DNA from: Plastoroseomonas arctica
GTDB lineage: Bacteria > Pseudomonadota > Alphaproteobacteria > Acetobacterales > Acetobacteraceae
Length of the DNA: 64,000 nucleotides
NCBI RefSeq assembly: GCF_018128965.1
Contig: NZ_JAAEDH010000008.1
Location: 105,581-169,580 of the forward strand
Direction: 5' to 3'
Positions 8,298-16,001 of this stretch are shown here, piece after piece. The notes under the pieces were generated by a model. That model was not told the DNA's origin, did not search any database, and saw nothing but the letters and a program-made list of their open reading frames with translations. How positions within the stretch are numbered: the first letter of the stretch is position 1; each line of letters starts with the position of its first letter. The translations under genes and the position numbers were made by a program.

Positions 8298-9059
8298 ATG
8301 GCCCAGCCGCGCGTCGCCCTCTTCGTCACCTGCCTGGTCGATCTGTACCGCCCCAGCGTCGGCTTCGCGGCAATCCGCCTGCTCGAGCGCGCCGGCTGCG
8401 TGGTGAGCGTGCCCGAGGTGCAGACCTGCTGCGGCCAGCCCGCCTACAACGCTGGTGACCGGGGCACGGCGCGCGAGATCGCCCGCTCCGTGGTGGACGC
8501 CTTCACCGGCTACGACCACGTCGTGGTGCCGTCTGGCTCCTGCGGTGCGATGATCAGCCACCACTACCCTTCGCTGTTCGAGGACGACCCGGAGTACCGC
8601 GGCCGCGCCGAGGCGCTGGCCGCCCGTACGCACGAGCTGGTCGCCTTCCTCACCGACGTCATGGGCGTCGCTGCGGTCGAGGGCGACCATGCCGGCATCG
8701 TCACCTACCACGACAGCTGCTCGGGCCTGCGCGAGCTGGGCGTGAAGGCGCAGCCGCGCGCCCTGCTTGCCTCCATGCCCGGCGTGACGCTGAAGGAAAT
8801 GGCCGAACCCGAGATCTGCTGCGGCTTCGGCGGCACCTTCTGCGTGAAGTACCCTGACATCTCGACGCGCATGGTCTCCGACAAGACGCGCGACATCGCC
8901 GCAACCGGCGCGCAGACGCTGCTCGCCGGCGACCTCGGCTGCCTGCTCAACATGGCCGGGCGCCTCAAGCGCGAGGGCTCGCCCATCAAGGTGCGCCACG
9001 TGGCCGAGGTGCTGGCGGGGATGGATGCCGACCTGCCCGCGATCGGCGACGCGCCATGA
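8298..9059 (+). CDS. lutA: (Fe-S)-binding CCG-domain protein, LutA/YkgE type
   Basis: 253-residue protein with two cysteine-rich CCG domains, the hallmark of LutA/YkgE, GlpC and HdrB. The first has QTCCGQPAYN (about residues 43-52) and the second EICCGFGGTFCVKYP (about 173-187), with extra cysteines in FVTCLVD and YHDSCSGLRELG. LutA acts with LutB and LutC in lactate oxidation in other bacteria; neither is seen next to it here. The next gene, a 2OG-Fe dioxygenase, overlaps by 4 bp (ATGA), so the two are coupled and the protein may instead serve as an electron carrier for a different oxidation. The symbol reflects family resemblance only. Confidence 0.85.
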   Translation: MAQPRVALFVTCLVDLYRPSVGFAAIRLLERAGCVVSVPEVQTCCGQPAYNAGDRGTAREIARSVVDAFTGYDHVVVPSGSCGAMISHHYPSLFEDDPEYRGRAEALAARTHELVAFLTDVMGVAAVEGDHAGIVTYHDSCSGLRELGVKAQPRALLASMPGVTLKEMAEPEICCGFGGTFCVKYPDISTRMVSDKTRDIAATGAQTLLAGDLGCLLNMAGRLKREGSPIKVRHVAEVLAGMDADLPAIGDAP

Positions 9060-9760
9060 GCCAGAGCCTCACCGCCGCCATCGCCGACCACGGCTTCCTG
9101 CACGTCGAGGGCAGCCGGATGGCGGCACTGCTCGGCGACGCCGTCGCCGCCTTGCCCGAATTCGTGGCGAGCTGGGAACGGCTCGAGACCGACACCCACA
9201 TGCGCGACGGCGGCCGCTACCGCCAGCGTCGCATCGCCAATTTCGCCGCAGAGCCCGGCATTCCCGGCCACAGCCGCGGCGAGCACCGGCCGCATTTCCA
9301 GGCCGTGGTCCACAACACGCTCAATGGCGGCGTCGATCGCTGGTTCGCGCCTATCGAGGACGCGATCGGCACCAACGCCGCGCTGCAGGCGCTGCTCGAT
9401 CTCGGCCGCGACCTGGCCGACAGCCTGGCCGGCGCGCAGCGCTGGTTCGTTGAGGCGCATCAGTTCCGCATTGAGGCGGCGCCCGGCGCGCCCGGCTACC
9501 CGACGCCGGAGGGCGTGCACCAGGACGGCGTGGACCTGGTCATCATCGCCATGCTGCGCAGGATCAACCTCGCCGGCGGCGAGACGCTGGTCGAATCGCT
9601 CGACGGCCGACCGCTCGCGCACTTCACGCTCCGCGACGCGCTGGACAGCGCCATCCTCGATGACCGGCGGGTCCGCCATGGCGTGAGCCCGATCGAGCCG
9701 GTTGATCCGCGGCTGCCCTCGGCGCGGGATGTCCTCGTCCTGACCTGGAAGCGGCGCTGA
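9056..9760 (+). CDS. 2-oxoglutarate-Fe(II) dioxygenase, BsmA/isoleucine-hydroxylase family
   Basis: 234-residue protein of the 2OG-Fe dioxygenase family that contains L-isoleucine 4-hydroxylase (IDO) and BsmA. The iron facial triad is seen as H155-Q-D157 in GVHQDGVD and H208 in VRHGVSPI, and R in the following stretch would bind 2-oxoglutarate. FVEAHQFRI just before the triad is also typical. Known relatives hydroxylate free aliphatic amino acids in the cytoplasm. It overlaps the LutA-like gene and precedes a PuuD-like gene, which suggests amino acid or amine catabolism. The substrate is not predictable. Confidence 0.87.
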   Translation: MSQSLTAAIADHGFLHVEGSRMAALLGDAVAALPEFVASWERLETDTHMRDGGRYRQRRIANFAAEPGIPGHSRGEHRPHFQAVVHNTLNGGVDRWFAPIEDAIGTNAALQALLDLGRDLADSLAGAQRWFVEAHQFRIEAAPGAPGYPTPEGVHQDGVDLVIIAMLRRINLAGGETLVESLDGRPLAHFTLRDALDSAILDDRRVRHGVSPIEPVDPRLPSARDVLVLTWKRR

Positions 9761-9827
9761 ATGCCTGCCCTGCAGGCAACGCGGCACGGAAAGCCCATTT
9801 AAACCCGCCTCATGCCTTGATTGCGCC

Positions 9828-10646
9828 ATGGCGAAGTTCCACGATCCCACCATCATGCGGCCCCTCATCGGCATTTCCTGCTGCGTCAAGGCATTCGGCA
9901 CTTTCGGCACGCCAAACCACGCGGCATCCAACAGCTACGTCCATGTCGTGCTCGGCCCGGTGGGCGGGTTGCCGGTGCTGTTGCCGGCTGCCGGTCCCGA
10001 GGTGGTCGAGGACTTGCTGCCGCGACTCGACGGGCTGATCCTGACCGGCAGCCGCAGCAATGTATGGCCGGGACATTACGAGGGGCCGGACCATGCGCCG
10101 GGCACCCCTGAGGACCAGCAGCGCGATTCGACCACGCTGCCGCTGATCCGCGCCGCCGTGCAGGCCGGCCTGCCGCTTCTCGCGATCTGTCGCGGCATGC
10201 AGGAGCTGAATGTCGCGTTGGGCGGCAGCCTCGACCAGCGCATCCAGGATCTCGAGGGTCGCATGGACCACTCGACGCCGTCCGAGCAGCCGTTGCCGGC
10301 CGTGCGCGTCGGCAAGGCCCACGCCGTGCGGCTCGCCGGCAACGGGCGCCTGGCGGCGATGCTGGGCGGGGCCGCCACGCTGCCGGTGAATTCGCTGCAC
10401 AACCAGGGTGTCCAGCGCCTGGCCCCGCGACTGAATGCCGAGGCCTGGGCGCCGGACGGCACTGTCGAGGCGGTGACCTGCCCCGATGGCTGCGGCTACC
10501 TGCTCGGCGTGCAGTGGCATCCGGAATATGATTGGGAGCGCGACCGCATGAGCCGCCGCATCTTCGAGGTGTTCGGCGATGCCTGCCGCGCCTGGGCCGC
10601 GCGCCGCGTCGACCCTGCCGCTCCGGTTCCGCTCGCCGCCGAGTAG
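9828..10646 (+). CDS. puuD: Gamma-glutamyl-gamma-aminobutyrate hydrolase family (peptidase C26)
   Basis: 272-residue class I glutamine amidotransferase-like hydrolase. The catalytic triad is visible as C121 in AICRGMQELN, H231 and E233 in GVQWHPE. The DGLILTGSRSNVWP segment near residue 65 and LPVNSLHNQGVQRLA around 190 match PuuD, which removes glutamate from gamma-glutamyl-GABA in putrescine breakdown. No other puu gene is next to it, so it could act on another gamma-glutamyl compound. ATG 9828 gives nine residues before MRPLIGIS; ATG 9855 is an equally possible start. Confidence 0.88.
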   Translation: MAKFHDPTIMRPLIGISCCVKAFGTFGTPNHAASNSYVHVVLGPVGGLPVLLPAAGPEVVEDLLPRLDGLILTGSRSNVWPGHYEGPDHAPGTPEDQQRDSTTLPLIRAAVQAGLPLLAICRGMQELNVALGGSLDQRIQDLEGRMDHSTPSEQPLPAVRVGKAHAVRLAGNGRLAAMLGGAATLPVNSLHNQGVQRLAPRLNAEAWAPDGTVEAVTCPDGCGYLLGVQWHPEYDWERDRMSRRIFEVFGDACRAWAARRVDPAAPVPLAAE

Positions 10647-10722
10647 CCCGATACCTGCGCCTGTGGAATGGCAGGGTTGCGGGCACATGGTGCTGTGGCG
10701 GATTCGGCGCGTGAATTTGTGG

Positions 10723-10861
10723 CGCCGGCTTGCTAATATGCGTCTGCCGGTTGCTGCAAGCCGGCGGTCGAGACCCGGACTCCCCTTCCGGCTCGCCCGA
10801 CCAAATCCGATCGGATCATTGCGTATGGCGCCCGGTGACCCCCCTCACCGGGCGCTTTTTT
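10723..10861 (+). ncRNA. Candidate structured RNA ending in an intrinsic terminator
   Basis: The 298-bp gap between puuD and the FAH-family gene holds four hairpins in a row: a perfect 11-bp inverted repeat (10723-10733 with 10756-10766), CCGGA/TCCGG (10775-10791), the 12-bp palindrome ATCCGATCGGAT (10805-10816) and a terminator (10828-10861). There is no convincing ORF. It may be a small RNA, the 3' UTR of puuD, or a leader/attenuator of the gene starting 83 bp downstream. I do not recognise it as a known riboswitch. Confidence 0.45.
10828..10861 (+). terminator. Strong intrinsic terminator
   Basis: An 11-bp perfect stem GCGCCCGGTGA / TCACCGGGCGC with a six-C loop is followed directly by six T. 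It is 181 bp after puuD and 83 bp before the next start codon, so it either ends puuD or a small RNA, or attenuates the next gene. Confidence 0.92.
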
Positions 10862-10944
10862 GCGCGCCCCGCGACCGCCTTGGGGATTGCGCCGGCGGGG
10901 CGCGCCGCTATCGTCCCGCGCGCACAAGCCCCGGAGATCCCCCC

Positions 10945-11631
10945 TTGCCCTCCTATGTCGTCTCGCCACCTGCCGTCGCCGCCCTGCCGATCGTCGGCAG
11001 CGATTCCATGTTCCCCGTCCGCCGCATCTTCTGCGTCGGGCGCAACTACGCCGAGCACGCCATCGAGATGGGCTCCGACCCGACCCGCGAGCCGCCCTTC
11101 TATTTCACGAAACCGGCCGACGCGCTGGTCATCAACGATGCCGACATGCCCTACCCGCCGGCGTCCAAGCAGCTGCACCATGAGATGGAGCTGGTCGTCG
11201 CCATCGGCGTCGGCGGCGCCAACATCGCGGTCGAGGACGCGCTGAAGCACGTCTGGGGCTATTGCGCCGGCCTCGACATGACGCGGCGCGATCTGCAGAA
11301 CGAGGCCAAGAAGACCGGACGCCCATGGGACATGGGCAAGGGTTTTGACCATTCCGCCCCGATGGGCGCGCTGGTGCCGGCCGCGGGCGTCGATGTGTCC
11401 AAGGGCCTGATCGAGCTGAAGGTCAACGGCAAGGTTCGGCAGACCTCGGACCTGTCCAAGCTGATCTGGTCGGTGCCGGAGGTGATCTCCAACCTCTCGC
11501 ATCTGGTGACCCTCGCACCCGGCGACCTCATCATGACCGGCACGCCGGAGAACGTGGCCGCCGTCGAGCGCGGCGACCTGCTCGAGGGCGTGGTCGAGGG
11601 CGTGGGCACCGTGGTGGTCAAGATCGTTTGA
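10945..11631 (+). CDS. Fumarylacetoacetate hydrolase family protein (FAHD1/YcgM type)
   Basis: 228-residue single-domain FAH-fold enzyme, probably an acylpyruvate hydrolase or oxaloacetate decarboxylase like FAHD1/YcgM. Visible are FPVRRIFCVGRNYAEHAIEMG at the N-terminus, the metal-binding HHEMELVVAIG (the two glutamates), GYCAGLDMTRRDLQ, WDMGKGFDHSAPMG and the GDLIMTGTPENV loop. TTG at 10945 is chosen: GGAG lies upstream and it gives the family N-terminus (SYVVSPPAVAALPIVG). A GTG/ATG start would need extra residues without homology. The stop overlaps the TTG start of xthA. Confidence 0.88.
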   Translation: MPSYVVSPPAVAALPIVGSDSMFPVRRIFCVGRNYAEHAIEMGSDPTREPPFYFTKPADALVINDADMPYPPASKQLHHEMELVVAIGVGGANIAVEDALKHVWGYCAGLDMTRRDLQNEAKKTGRPWDMGKGFDHSAPMGALVPAAGVDVSKGLIELKVNGKVRQTSDLSKLIWSVPEVISNLSHLVTLAPGDLIMTGTPENVAAVERGDLLEGVVEGVGTVVVKIV

Positions 11632-12437
11632 CCACGCTGCGCGTCGCGACCTGGAACATCAACTCGGTCCGGCTGCGGCTGCCGCTGGTCGGCGATGTCG
11701 TGCGCGACCTCGCGCCCGACGTTCTCTGCCTGCAGGAGACGAAATGCCCCGACGATCTGTTCCCCGTCGAGGGCCTGAGAGCCTTCGGGTTCGAACACAT
11801 CGCGCATCGCGGGATGAAGGGCTACAACGGGGTGGCGATCCTTTCGCGCATCCCGTTCACGGTGCGCGCCGATGACCCGAACTGGTGCGAGAAGGGCGAT
11901 TGCCGGCACTTGGGCGTCACCCTTGCCACACCCTCGGGACCGGTAGACCTGCATGACTTCTACGTGCCCGCCGGCGGCGACATCGCCGACCGGAACGTGA
12001 ACGTGAAGTTTGCCCACAAGCTGGATTTCGTCGCCGAATGCACCGCCTGGAACGCCGCGCGCGGCCCGGCCCGGCGCAGCGTGCTGGTGGGCGACCTCAA
12101 CATCGCCCCCCTCGAACACGACGTCTGGTCGCACAAGCAGCTGCTCGACGTGGTCTCCCACACGCCCGTCGAAGTCGAGGCGATCGCCGCCTGGCAGCGC
12201 GCCGGGTCATGGCATGACGCGCTGCGCCACTTCGTGCCGGCCGACCAGAAGCTCTACACGTGGTGGTCCTACCGGGCGCGGGATTGGGAGGCGACCGATC
12301 GCGGTCGGCGGCTCGACCACGTCTGGGTCAGCCCGGACCTCGCCGCCGGGCTACACTCCCACACCATCCTTAAGGCGGCTCGCGGCTGGGAACGCGCCTC
12401 GGACCATGTGCCGGTGCTGGTCGAGCTCGCCGTCTAG
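11628..12437 (+). CDS. xthA: Exodeoxyribonuclease III (AP endonuclease, XthA type)
   Basis: 269-residue Mg-dependent DNA repair nuclease that cuts at abasic sites and removes 3' blocking groups. Motifs in order are WNINSVR (residues 9-15), LQETKC with the metal ligand E37, GDLNIAP (catalytic Asp and Asn), WWSYRARDWEATDRGRRLDH and ASDHVPVLVEL with the catalytic His near the end. The TTG start sits in a TTGA overlap with the FAH-family gene, so translation is coupled. Its 3' end converges with the LCCL protein gene at a distance of 9 bp. Confidence 0.95.
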   Translation: MTTLRVATWNINSVRLRLPLVGDVVRDLAPDVLCLQETKCPDDLFPVEGLRAFGFEHIAHRGMKGYNGVAILSRIPFTVRADDPNWCEKGDCRHLGVTLATPSGPVDLHDFYVPAGGDIADRNVNVKFAHKLDFVAECTAWNAARGPARRSVLVGDLNIAPLEHDVWSHKQLLDVVSHTPVEVEAIAAWQRAGSWHDALRHFVPADQKLYTWWSYRARDWEATDRGRRLDHVWVSPDLAAGLHSHTILKAARGWERASDHVPVLVELAV

Positions 12438-12446
12438 CCGAGCCGC

Positions 12447-13361
12447 CTACTTCACCACCGGGACGCGCGGATTGTTCACGCCGGGCGACTGCACGGCGGC
12501 AGCCGCGGCGGTGACGCGAAAACTCTGCTGCCAGGGGCCGTAGCTGTTCGAGACGATGCCGTTGCGGGCGCCGCCGGGGTAGCTCTGCTGGCCCTGCGCG
12601 CGGGAGACGGTGACGCTGCCCCCGCCCGGCCCGATGGCGCCGGCATGCACCGCCGCCACGCACACCGCGCTGTCGTCGGTATAGACGTCGATGCCCCAGA
12701 TCGGTGCCGCGGTAGTGGCCGCCGAAGCCGAGCAGGCGCAGGTGAAGCGCGCCGGCGCGTTCGGCATCGCGTTGAGCGGCCCCGGGCACGCCATCGGCGC
12801 GGCGTTGGCGGCCCCGATGGCGCGGCCAAGGCCCTGCACGGTGGTCAGGATCGAGCGGCGGACGGCGTCGGGGATGGTGGCGGCGTCGCTGAGCTGCGCC
12901 GCGTCGTCGATCCACACGGCCACTTCGCCGTCAAAGCGGTTGCCGGTCGCGGTGATGGAGACGCCGGTGCCGCTTGCGCGCAGCACGAAGCCGATCGCGG
13001 CGGCGCAGATCGGCGCCGTGCCGGGGCTGATGCTCAGCGTCCCAGCGGTGATGGCGAGCGTCGGACGGCCCGGCGTGAAGCCGGGGCTGCGCACCAGCAT
13101 GCCGTCGTTCATCGGCACGCGCTCCGCGCCCGGCGCCATGGTCACACCGGCCTGCGCCAGCTCGCGCGCGACGCTGGCCATGAGCTCGGTGGTGTAGGGC
13201 TCGGTGAAGCCGCATTCGGCGATCGCCGCGGTGCGGCCGATGAAGCCGATATAGGCCTGGAGCGTGCCGAGACCGCGCAGGCCGGGAAATTCGGGCGCGG
13301 GCTGCCCCTGGGCGGCCAGGGGAGCCATCAGCATCGCCAACATCGCTGCAAATCTGAGCAT
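12447..13361 (-). CDS. Secreted LCCL-domain protein
   Basis: 304-residue exported protein. A signal peptide is clear (MLRFAAMLAMLMAPLAAQGQ). The middle part is not recognised. The C-terminal part, about residues 205-290, looks like an LCCL domain: FTCACSASA, then IWGIDVYTDDSAVCVAAVHAG, the GG/VTV strand, SYPGGARNGIVSNSYG and W..SF. LCCL domains are found in extracellular proteins such as cochlin and in some bacterial surface proteins; function in bacteria is not known. ATG 13361 has AAGGA upstream. It is a single gene facing xthA. Location is periplasm or outside. Confidence 0.82.
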   Translation of the reverse strand: MLRFAAMLAMLMAPLAAQGQPAPEFPGLRGLGTLQAYIGFIGRTAAIAECGFTEPYTTELMASVARELAQAGVTMAPGAERVPMNDGMLVRSPGFTPGRPTLAITAGTLSISPGTAPICAAAIGFVLRASGTGVSITATGNRFDGEVAVWIDDAAQLSDAATIPDAVRRSILTTVQGLGRAIGAANAAPMACPGPLNAMPNAPARFTCACSASAATTAAPIWGIDVYTDDSAVCVAAVHAGAIGPGGGSVTVSRAQGQQSYPGGARNGIVSNSYGPWQQSFRVTAAAAAVQSPGVNNPRVPVVK

Positions 13362-13488
13362 CGAGACGTCTCTTTCCTTCGCACGGTCGCTGAACCCGCT
13401 GAGCATGGCGCGGTCCCCCGGTGACCGCATCTGAAAGTTTCGCGTTCATCCCTTTGCCGCCGCCGCCGCGCCAGGGTAGGAGCGAAGC

Positions 13489-14148
13489 ATGCTGATCCTT
13501 GCCCTCGACGGCGCCTTGTCGCGCTGCTCGGCCGCGCTGTGGTGCGATGGCGCCATCCTGGCCGAAGCGACGCGCGACGCGGCGCGGGGCCAAGCCGCAT
13601 TGCTGCCGCCGATGGTGGCGGACCTGCTGGAAAGGTCAGGGTTGGCGGCTGCGGCGCTCGACGCGGTGGCTGTGGGCGTGGGCCCGGGTGGCTTCACCGG
13701 CTTGCGCGCCGCCCTCTCGCTTGCCGAAGGCATCGCCGCGGGCGCGGGCGTCTCCCTCATCGGCGTCACTACCGGGGAGGCGATGGTGGCCGCGCTGCCG
13801 CAATGGCAGCGCCGCGGTCGTGCGGTGTGGTCGGCGATCGACAACAAGCGGGGCAGCATCGTGCTGGAGCGCTTCGCGGTCGACAGCGCGACGCCCTCGG
13901 GGCCGCCGGAGGTTTTCGCGCTCGATGCGTTGCCGCGACCGGATGGCGCTGCCGCGATCACGGGCGATGCCGCCGCACCGGTCGCGGCGCGCCTGGCGGC
14001 GCGGGAGCTCGATGTCATGCTGACCGATTCGCGGCTGCCCGAGGCGAGCGCCCTGGCCGCCGTTGCCGCTGCGCGCCTTTCGGGCGCCTTGCCGCCGCGC
14101 GCCGCCGTGCCGCTCTATGCCGAGCCGCCAGCCGTGCGCGGCGCGTGA
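13489..14148 (+). CDS. tsaB: tRNA threonylcarbamoyladenosine biosynthesis protein TsaB
   Basis: 219-residue member of the ASKHA-fold YeaZ/TsaB family, which partners TsaD and TsaE in making t6A37 in ANN-decoding tRNAs. It begins ILALDGALSRCSAAL and contains VGVGPGGFTGLRAALSLAEGIA, the most conserved part of the family (about residues 60-82). The next gene, rimI, starts at a GTGA overlap with its stop, a common tsaB-rimI pair in proteobacteria. Cytoplasmic and probably essential. Confidence 0.94.
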   Translation: MLILALDGALSRCSAALWCDGAILAEATRDAARGQAALLPPMVADLLERSGLAAAALDAVAVGVGPGGFTGLRAALSLAEGIAAGAGVSLIGVTTGEAMVAALPQWQRRGRAVWSAIDNKRGSIVLERFAVDSATPSGPPEVFALDALPRPDGAAAITGDAAAPVAARLAARELDVMLTDSRLPEASALAAVAAARLSGALPPRAAVPLYAEPPAVRGA

Positions 14149-14606
14149 TCCTGCGCGCCGCCCTCGCCGCAGAGTCGGCGGTTCTCGCCGCTATCCACGC
14201 CGAGGCCTTCGATCCGCCGGAACGCTGGGGAGCGGCGGCCCTCGCCCTCATGCTGGAGGCAGAGGGCGGCCTCGGGGTCCTGGCACTCTCGGGTGCGCCG
14301 CCGTTCGGCGAGGAGCCGCTGGGGTTCGTGCTGGCGCGGGTGGCGGCCGGCGAGGCAGAGATCCTGACGCTCGCCGTCCGCCCCGGAACGCGACGCGCCG
14401 GTGTGGGCCGTGCCCTGCTCGCGGCCGCCCGGGGCGCCGTGGGCATGCGCGGCGCTGCCGCGCTGTTTCTCGAAGTGGCGGAGGGCAACCATGCCGCACG
14501 CGAACTCTACCGCACGGCCGGCGCCGTGGAGGTCGGCCGCCGGCGCGGCTACTACGCCGGCGGTGCCGACGCGCTGGTTCTGCGCATCACCCCTTCTTCT
14601 GAATAA
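14145..14606 (+). CDS. rimI: GNAT acetyltransferase, RimI type
   Basis: 153-residue GNAT-fold enzyme that probably acetylates the N-terminal alanine of ribosomal protein S18. The acetyl-CoA motif reads VRPGTRRAGVGRALLAAA (about residues 77-94) and the downstream EVAEGNHAARELYRTAGAVEVGRRRGYY is typical of RimI. GTG 14145 overlaps the tsaB stop. Its last 20 bases overlap the 3' end of the convergent TusA-like gene, which is unusual and means both stop codons lie inside the other gene. Confidence 0.9.
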   Translation: MILRAALAAESAVLAAIHAEAFDPPERWGAAALALMLEAEGGLGVLALSGAPPFGEEPLGFVLARVAAGEAEILTLAVRPGTRRAGVGRALLAAARGAVGMRGAAALFLEVAEGNHAARELYRTAGAVEVGRRRGYYAGGADALVLRITPSSE

Positions 14607-14844
14607 CCAGCAGGGTAGTGCCGTCGGAATGATCTTCTCTCGACAATAGTTGGTGACCCTGTTCAATCGCCGTGCGCGGTACATTGCGCCTTGCTTCATC
14701 GCCGCGCAGCAGCACGGCGAGTTTCGCCGCCGCAGGCAAGCGATCAAGTGCCAGGCGCACATGGACGAAGGTCATGGGGCAGATCTCGGCGGTGACGTCG
14801 ATGCTCTGGTCTGGTACGGCCCCGGCGATCGCTTGTGAATTCAC
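14587..14844 (-). CDS. TusA/SirA-like sulfurtransferase family protein
   Basis: 85-residue protein of the TusA fold. The N-terminal strand DVTAEICPMTFVHVRLALDRLP carries the conserved cysteine in CPM (the usual motif is CPxP), and AKLAVLLRGDEARRNVPRT follows. TusA proteins pass sulfur in tRNA thiolation and molybdenum cofactor synthesis; members such as this one can have other roles. GTG 14844 has AAGGAAAG upstream on its strand. It converges on rimI with a 20-bp overlap and is divergent from mucR. Confidence 0.85.
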   Translation of the reverse strand: MNSQAIAGAVPDQSIDVTAEICPMTFVHVRLALDRLPAAAKLAVLLRGDEARRNVPRTAIEQGHQLLSREDHSDGTTLLVIQKKG

Positions 14845-14873
14845 GGAAACTTTCCTTAATTCAGAACCGGGCT

Positions 14874-14911
14874 ATTGCGGGATTATGATATAAATGCGTA
14901 TACACCGCAAT
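14874..14911. promoter_or_regulatory. AT-rich divergent control region with inverted repeat
   Basis: ATTGCGG (14874-14880) and CCGCAAT (14905-14911) form a perfect inverted repeat around a strongly AT-rich core containing TTATGATATAAATG. The region lies between the divergent TusA-like gene and mucR. It offers a CATAAT -10 for the minus strand and TTGCGG-N18-TATACA for the plus strand. MucR-type proteins bind AT-rich DNA, so autoregulation is plausible. Confidence 0.5.
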
Positions 14912-14936
14912 CGATCCGAAAAGTGGACAAGCAATC

Positions 14937-15386
14937 ATGGCCGACAATGGCGCCAACCCTGATATCCTAGGACTGACCGCCGAAATCGTGGCGGCGCACG
15001 TGTCCAACAATGCAGTTTCACTGCCCGATCTTCCCGGCCTTATTCAGGACGTCTACCGGACCCTCGCCAATGTGGGCGCGCCGCCGGCGCCCGCAGCGGA
15101 GAAGCCGCAGCCTGCGGTACCGGTCAAGAAATCGATCACGCCTGAGTATCTGATCTGCCTGGAAGACGGCAAGAAATTGAAGATGCTGAAGCGCCATCTC
15201 AAGACCGCCTATAATCTTTCGCCCGAACAGTACCGTGATCGCTGGGGCCTGGGCTCCGACTATCCCATGGTAGCGCCGAATTACGCGAAGCATCGCTCGA
15301 ACCTCGCCAAAAAGATCGGGCTTGGCACCAAGCCGCGTGGCCGCCCGCCGCGTGCCGGTCGCCAGCCCGCCACGAAGGCGATCTGA
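14937..15386 (+). CDS. mucR: MucR/Ros family transcriptional regulator
   Basis: 149-residue DNA-binding protein of the Ros/MucR prokaryotic zinc-finger family, which controls exopolysaccharide, motility and cell cycle genes in alphaproteobacteria. The N-terminal helix region (LTAEIVAAHVSNNAVSL) is the oligomerisation part. The finger region starts YLICLEDGKKLKMLKRHL and continues KTAYNLSPEQYRDRWGL. The first zinc ligands would be C and D, the third H in KRHL, but the fourth position, usually H in the segment MTHY, is A here (KTAY), so zinc may be absent. A basic tail GTKPRGRPPRAGR follows. The upstream region is AT-rich. Confidence 0.93.
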   Translation: MADNGANPDILGLTAEIVAAHVSNNAVSLPDLPGLIQDVYRTLANVGAPPAPAAEKPQPAVPVKKSITPEYLICLEDGKKLKMLKRHLKTAYNLSPEQYRDRWGLGSDYPMVAPNYAKHRSNLAKKIGLGTKPRGRPPRAGRQPATKAI

Positions 15387-15485
15387 CGGCGCCGCCGACC
15401 ACGGAGGTTTGCCGGGACGCGCCACACGGCTATGGTCCGTGGGCCGCATCCCGCGTGAACGCTCCGAGGACACCGCGCTTTTTCT

Positions 15486-16001
15486 ATGGACACGCGTCCG
15501 ACATCCCGCCGCCAGGATCAGAGCGCCAAAGCGCCGCCCGCCAAGACGTCGCGGGCTGAGCCTTCGCGGATCGAACGGCTCTGCATCGAGCGCGGCCTGA
15601 AGATGACCGGGCAGCGCCGGCTGATTGCGCGCGTGCTATCGGATGCCGAGGATCACCCCGACGTCGAGGAGCTTTACCGGCGTGCGCTGGCGCTCGACAA
15701 CAAGGTCTCGGTCGCTACCGTGTACCGCACGGTGCGGCTGCTCGAGGAAAAAGGCATCCTCGACCGGCGCGATTTCGGCGGCGGACGGGCCCGTTACGAG
15801 CCGACCGAGCATGGCCAGCACCACCACCTGATCGACGTCGAGACCGGCCGCGTCATCGAGTTCGTCGATGAGGCTTTTGAGCGCCTCGCACAGGCGATCG
15901 CGGCGCGGCTGGGGTTTTCCATGGTGCAGTTTCGCCTCGAGATCTTCGGCCAGCGCGACGCGGAAGAATCCAACCCCGCGCCGCCTGAGGCTCCGCGCTG
16001 A
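15486..16001 (+). CDS. fur: Fur family transcriptional regulator (Fur/Mur)
   Basis: 171-residue metal-responsive repressor. The winged helix includes MTGQRRLIARVLSDAEDHPDVEELYRRA and VSVATVYRTVRLLEEKGIL. The metal-binding part GQHHHLIDVETGRVIEF has Asp where E. coli Fur has the first Cys of CXXC, as in alphaproteobacterial Fur/Mur proteins that answer to manganese or iron. The N-terminus has about 25 extra Lys/Pro/Ser residues. A TGATG overlap links it to the OlsB-like gene, an order common in alphaproteobacteria (recalled). It could also be Irr, but the HHH/heme motif near the N-terminus is missing. Confidence 0.88.
   Translation: MDTRPTSRRQDQSAKAPPAKTSRAEPSRIERLCIERGLKMTGQRRLIARVLSDAEDHPDVEELYRRALALDNKVSVATVYRTVRLLEEKGILDRRDFGGGRARYEPTEHGQHHHLIDVETGRVIEFVDEAFERLAQAIAARLGFSMVQFRLEIFGQRDAEESNPAPPEAPR

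Noticed and set aside
10734..10804. tRNA-like look of the region between puuD and the FAH gene (GGTCGAGACC, ACCA)
   Set aside because: No cloverleaf with acceptor, D, anticodon and T arms could be drawn; hairpins are of a different layout.
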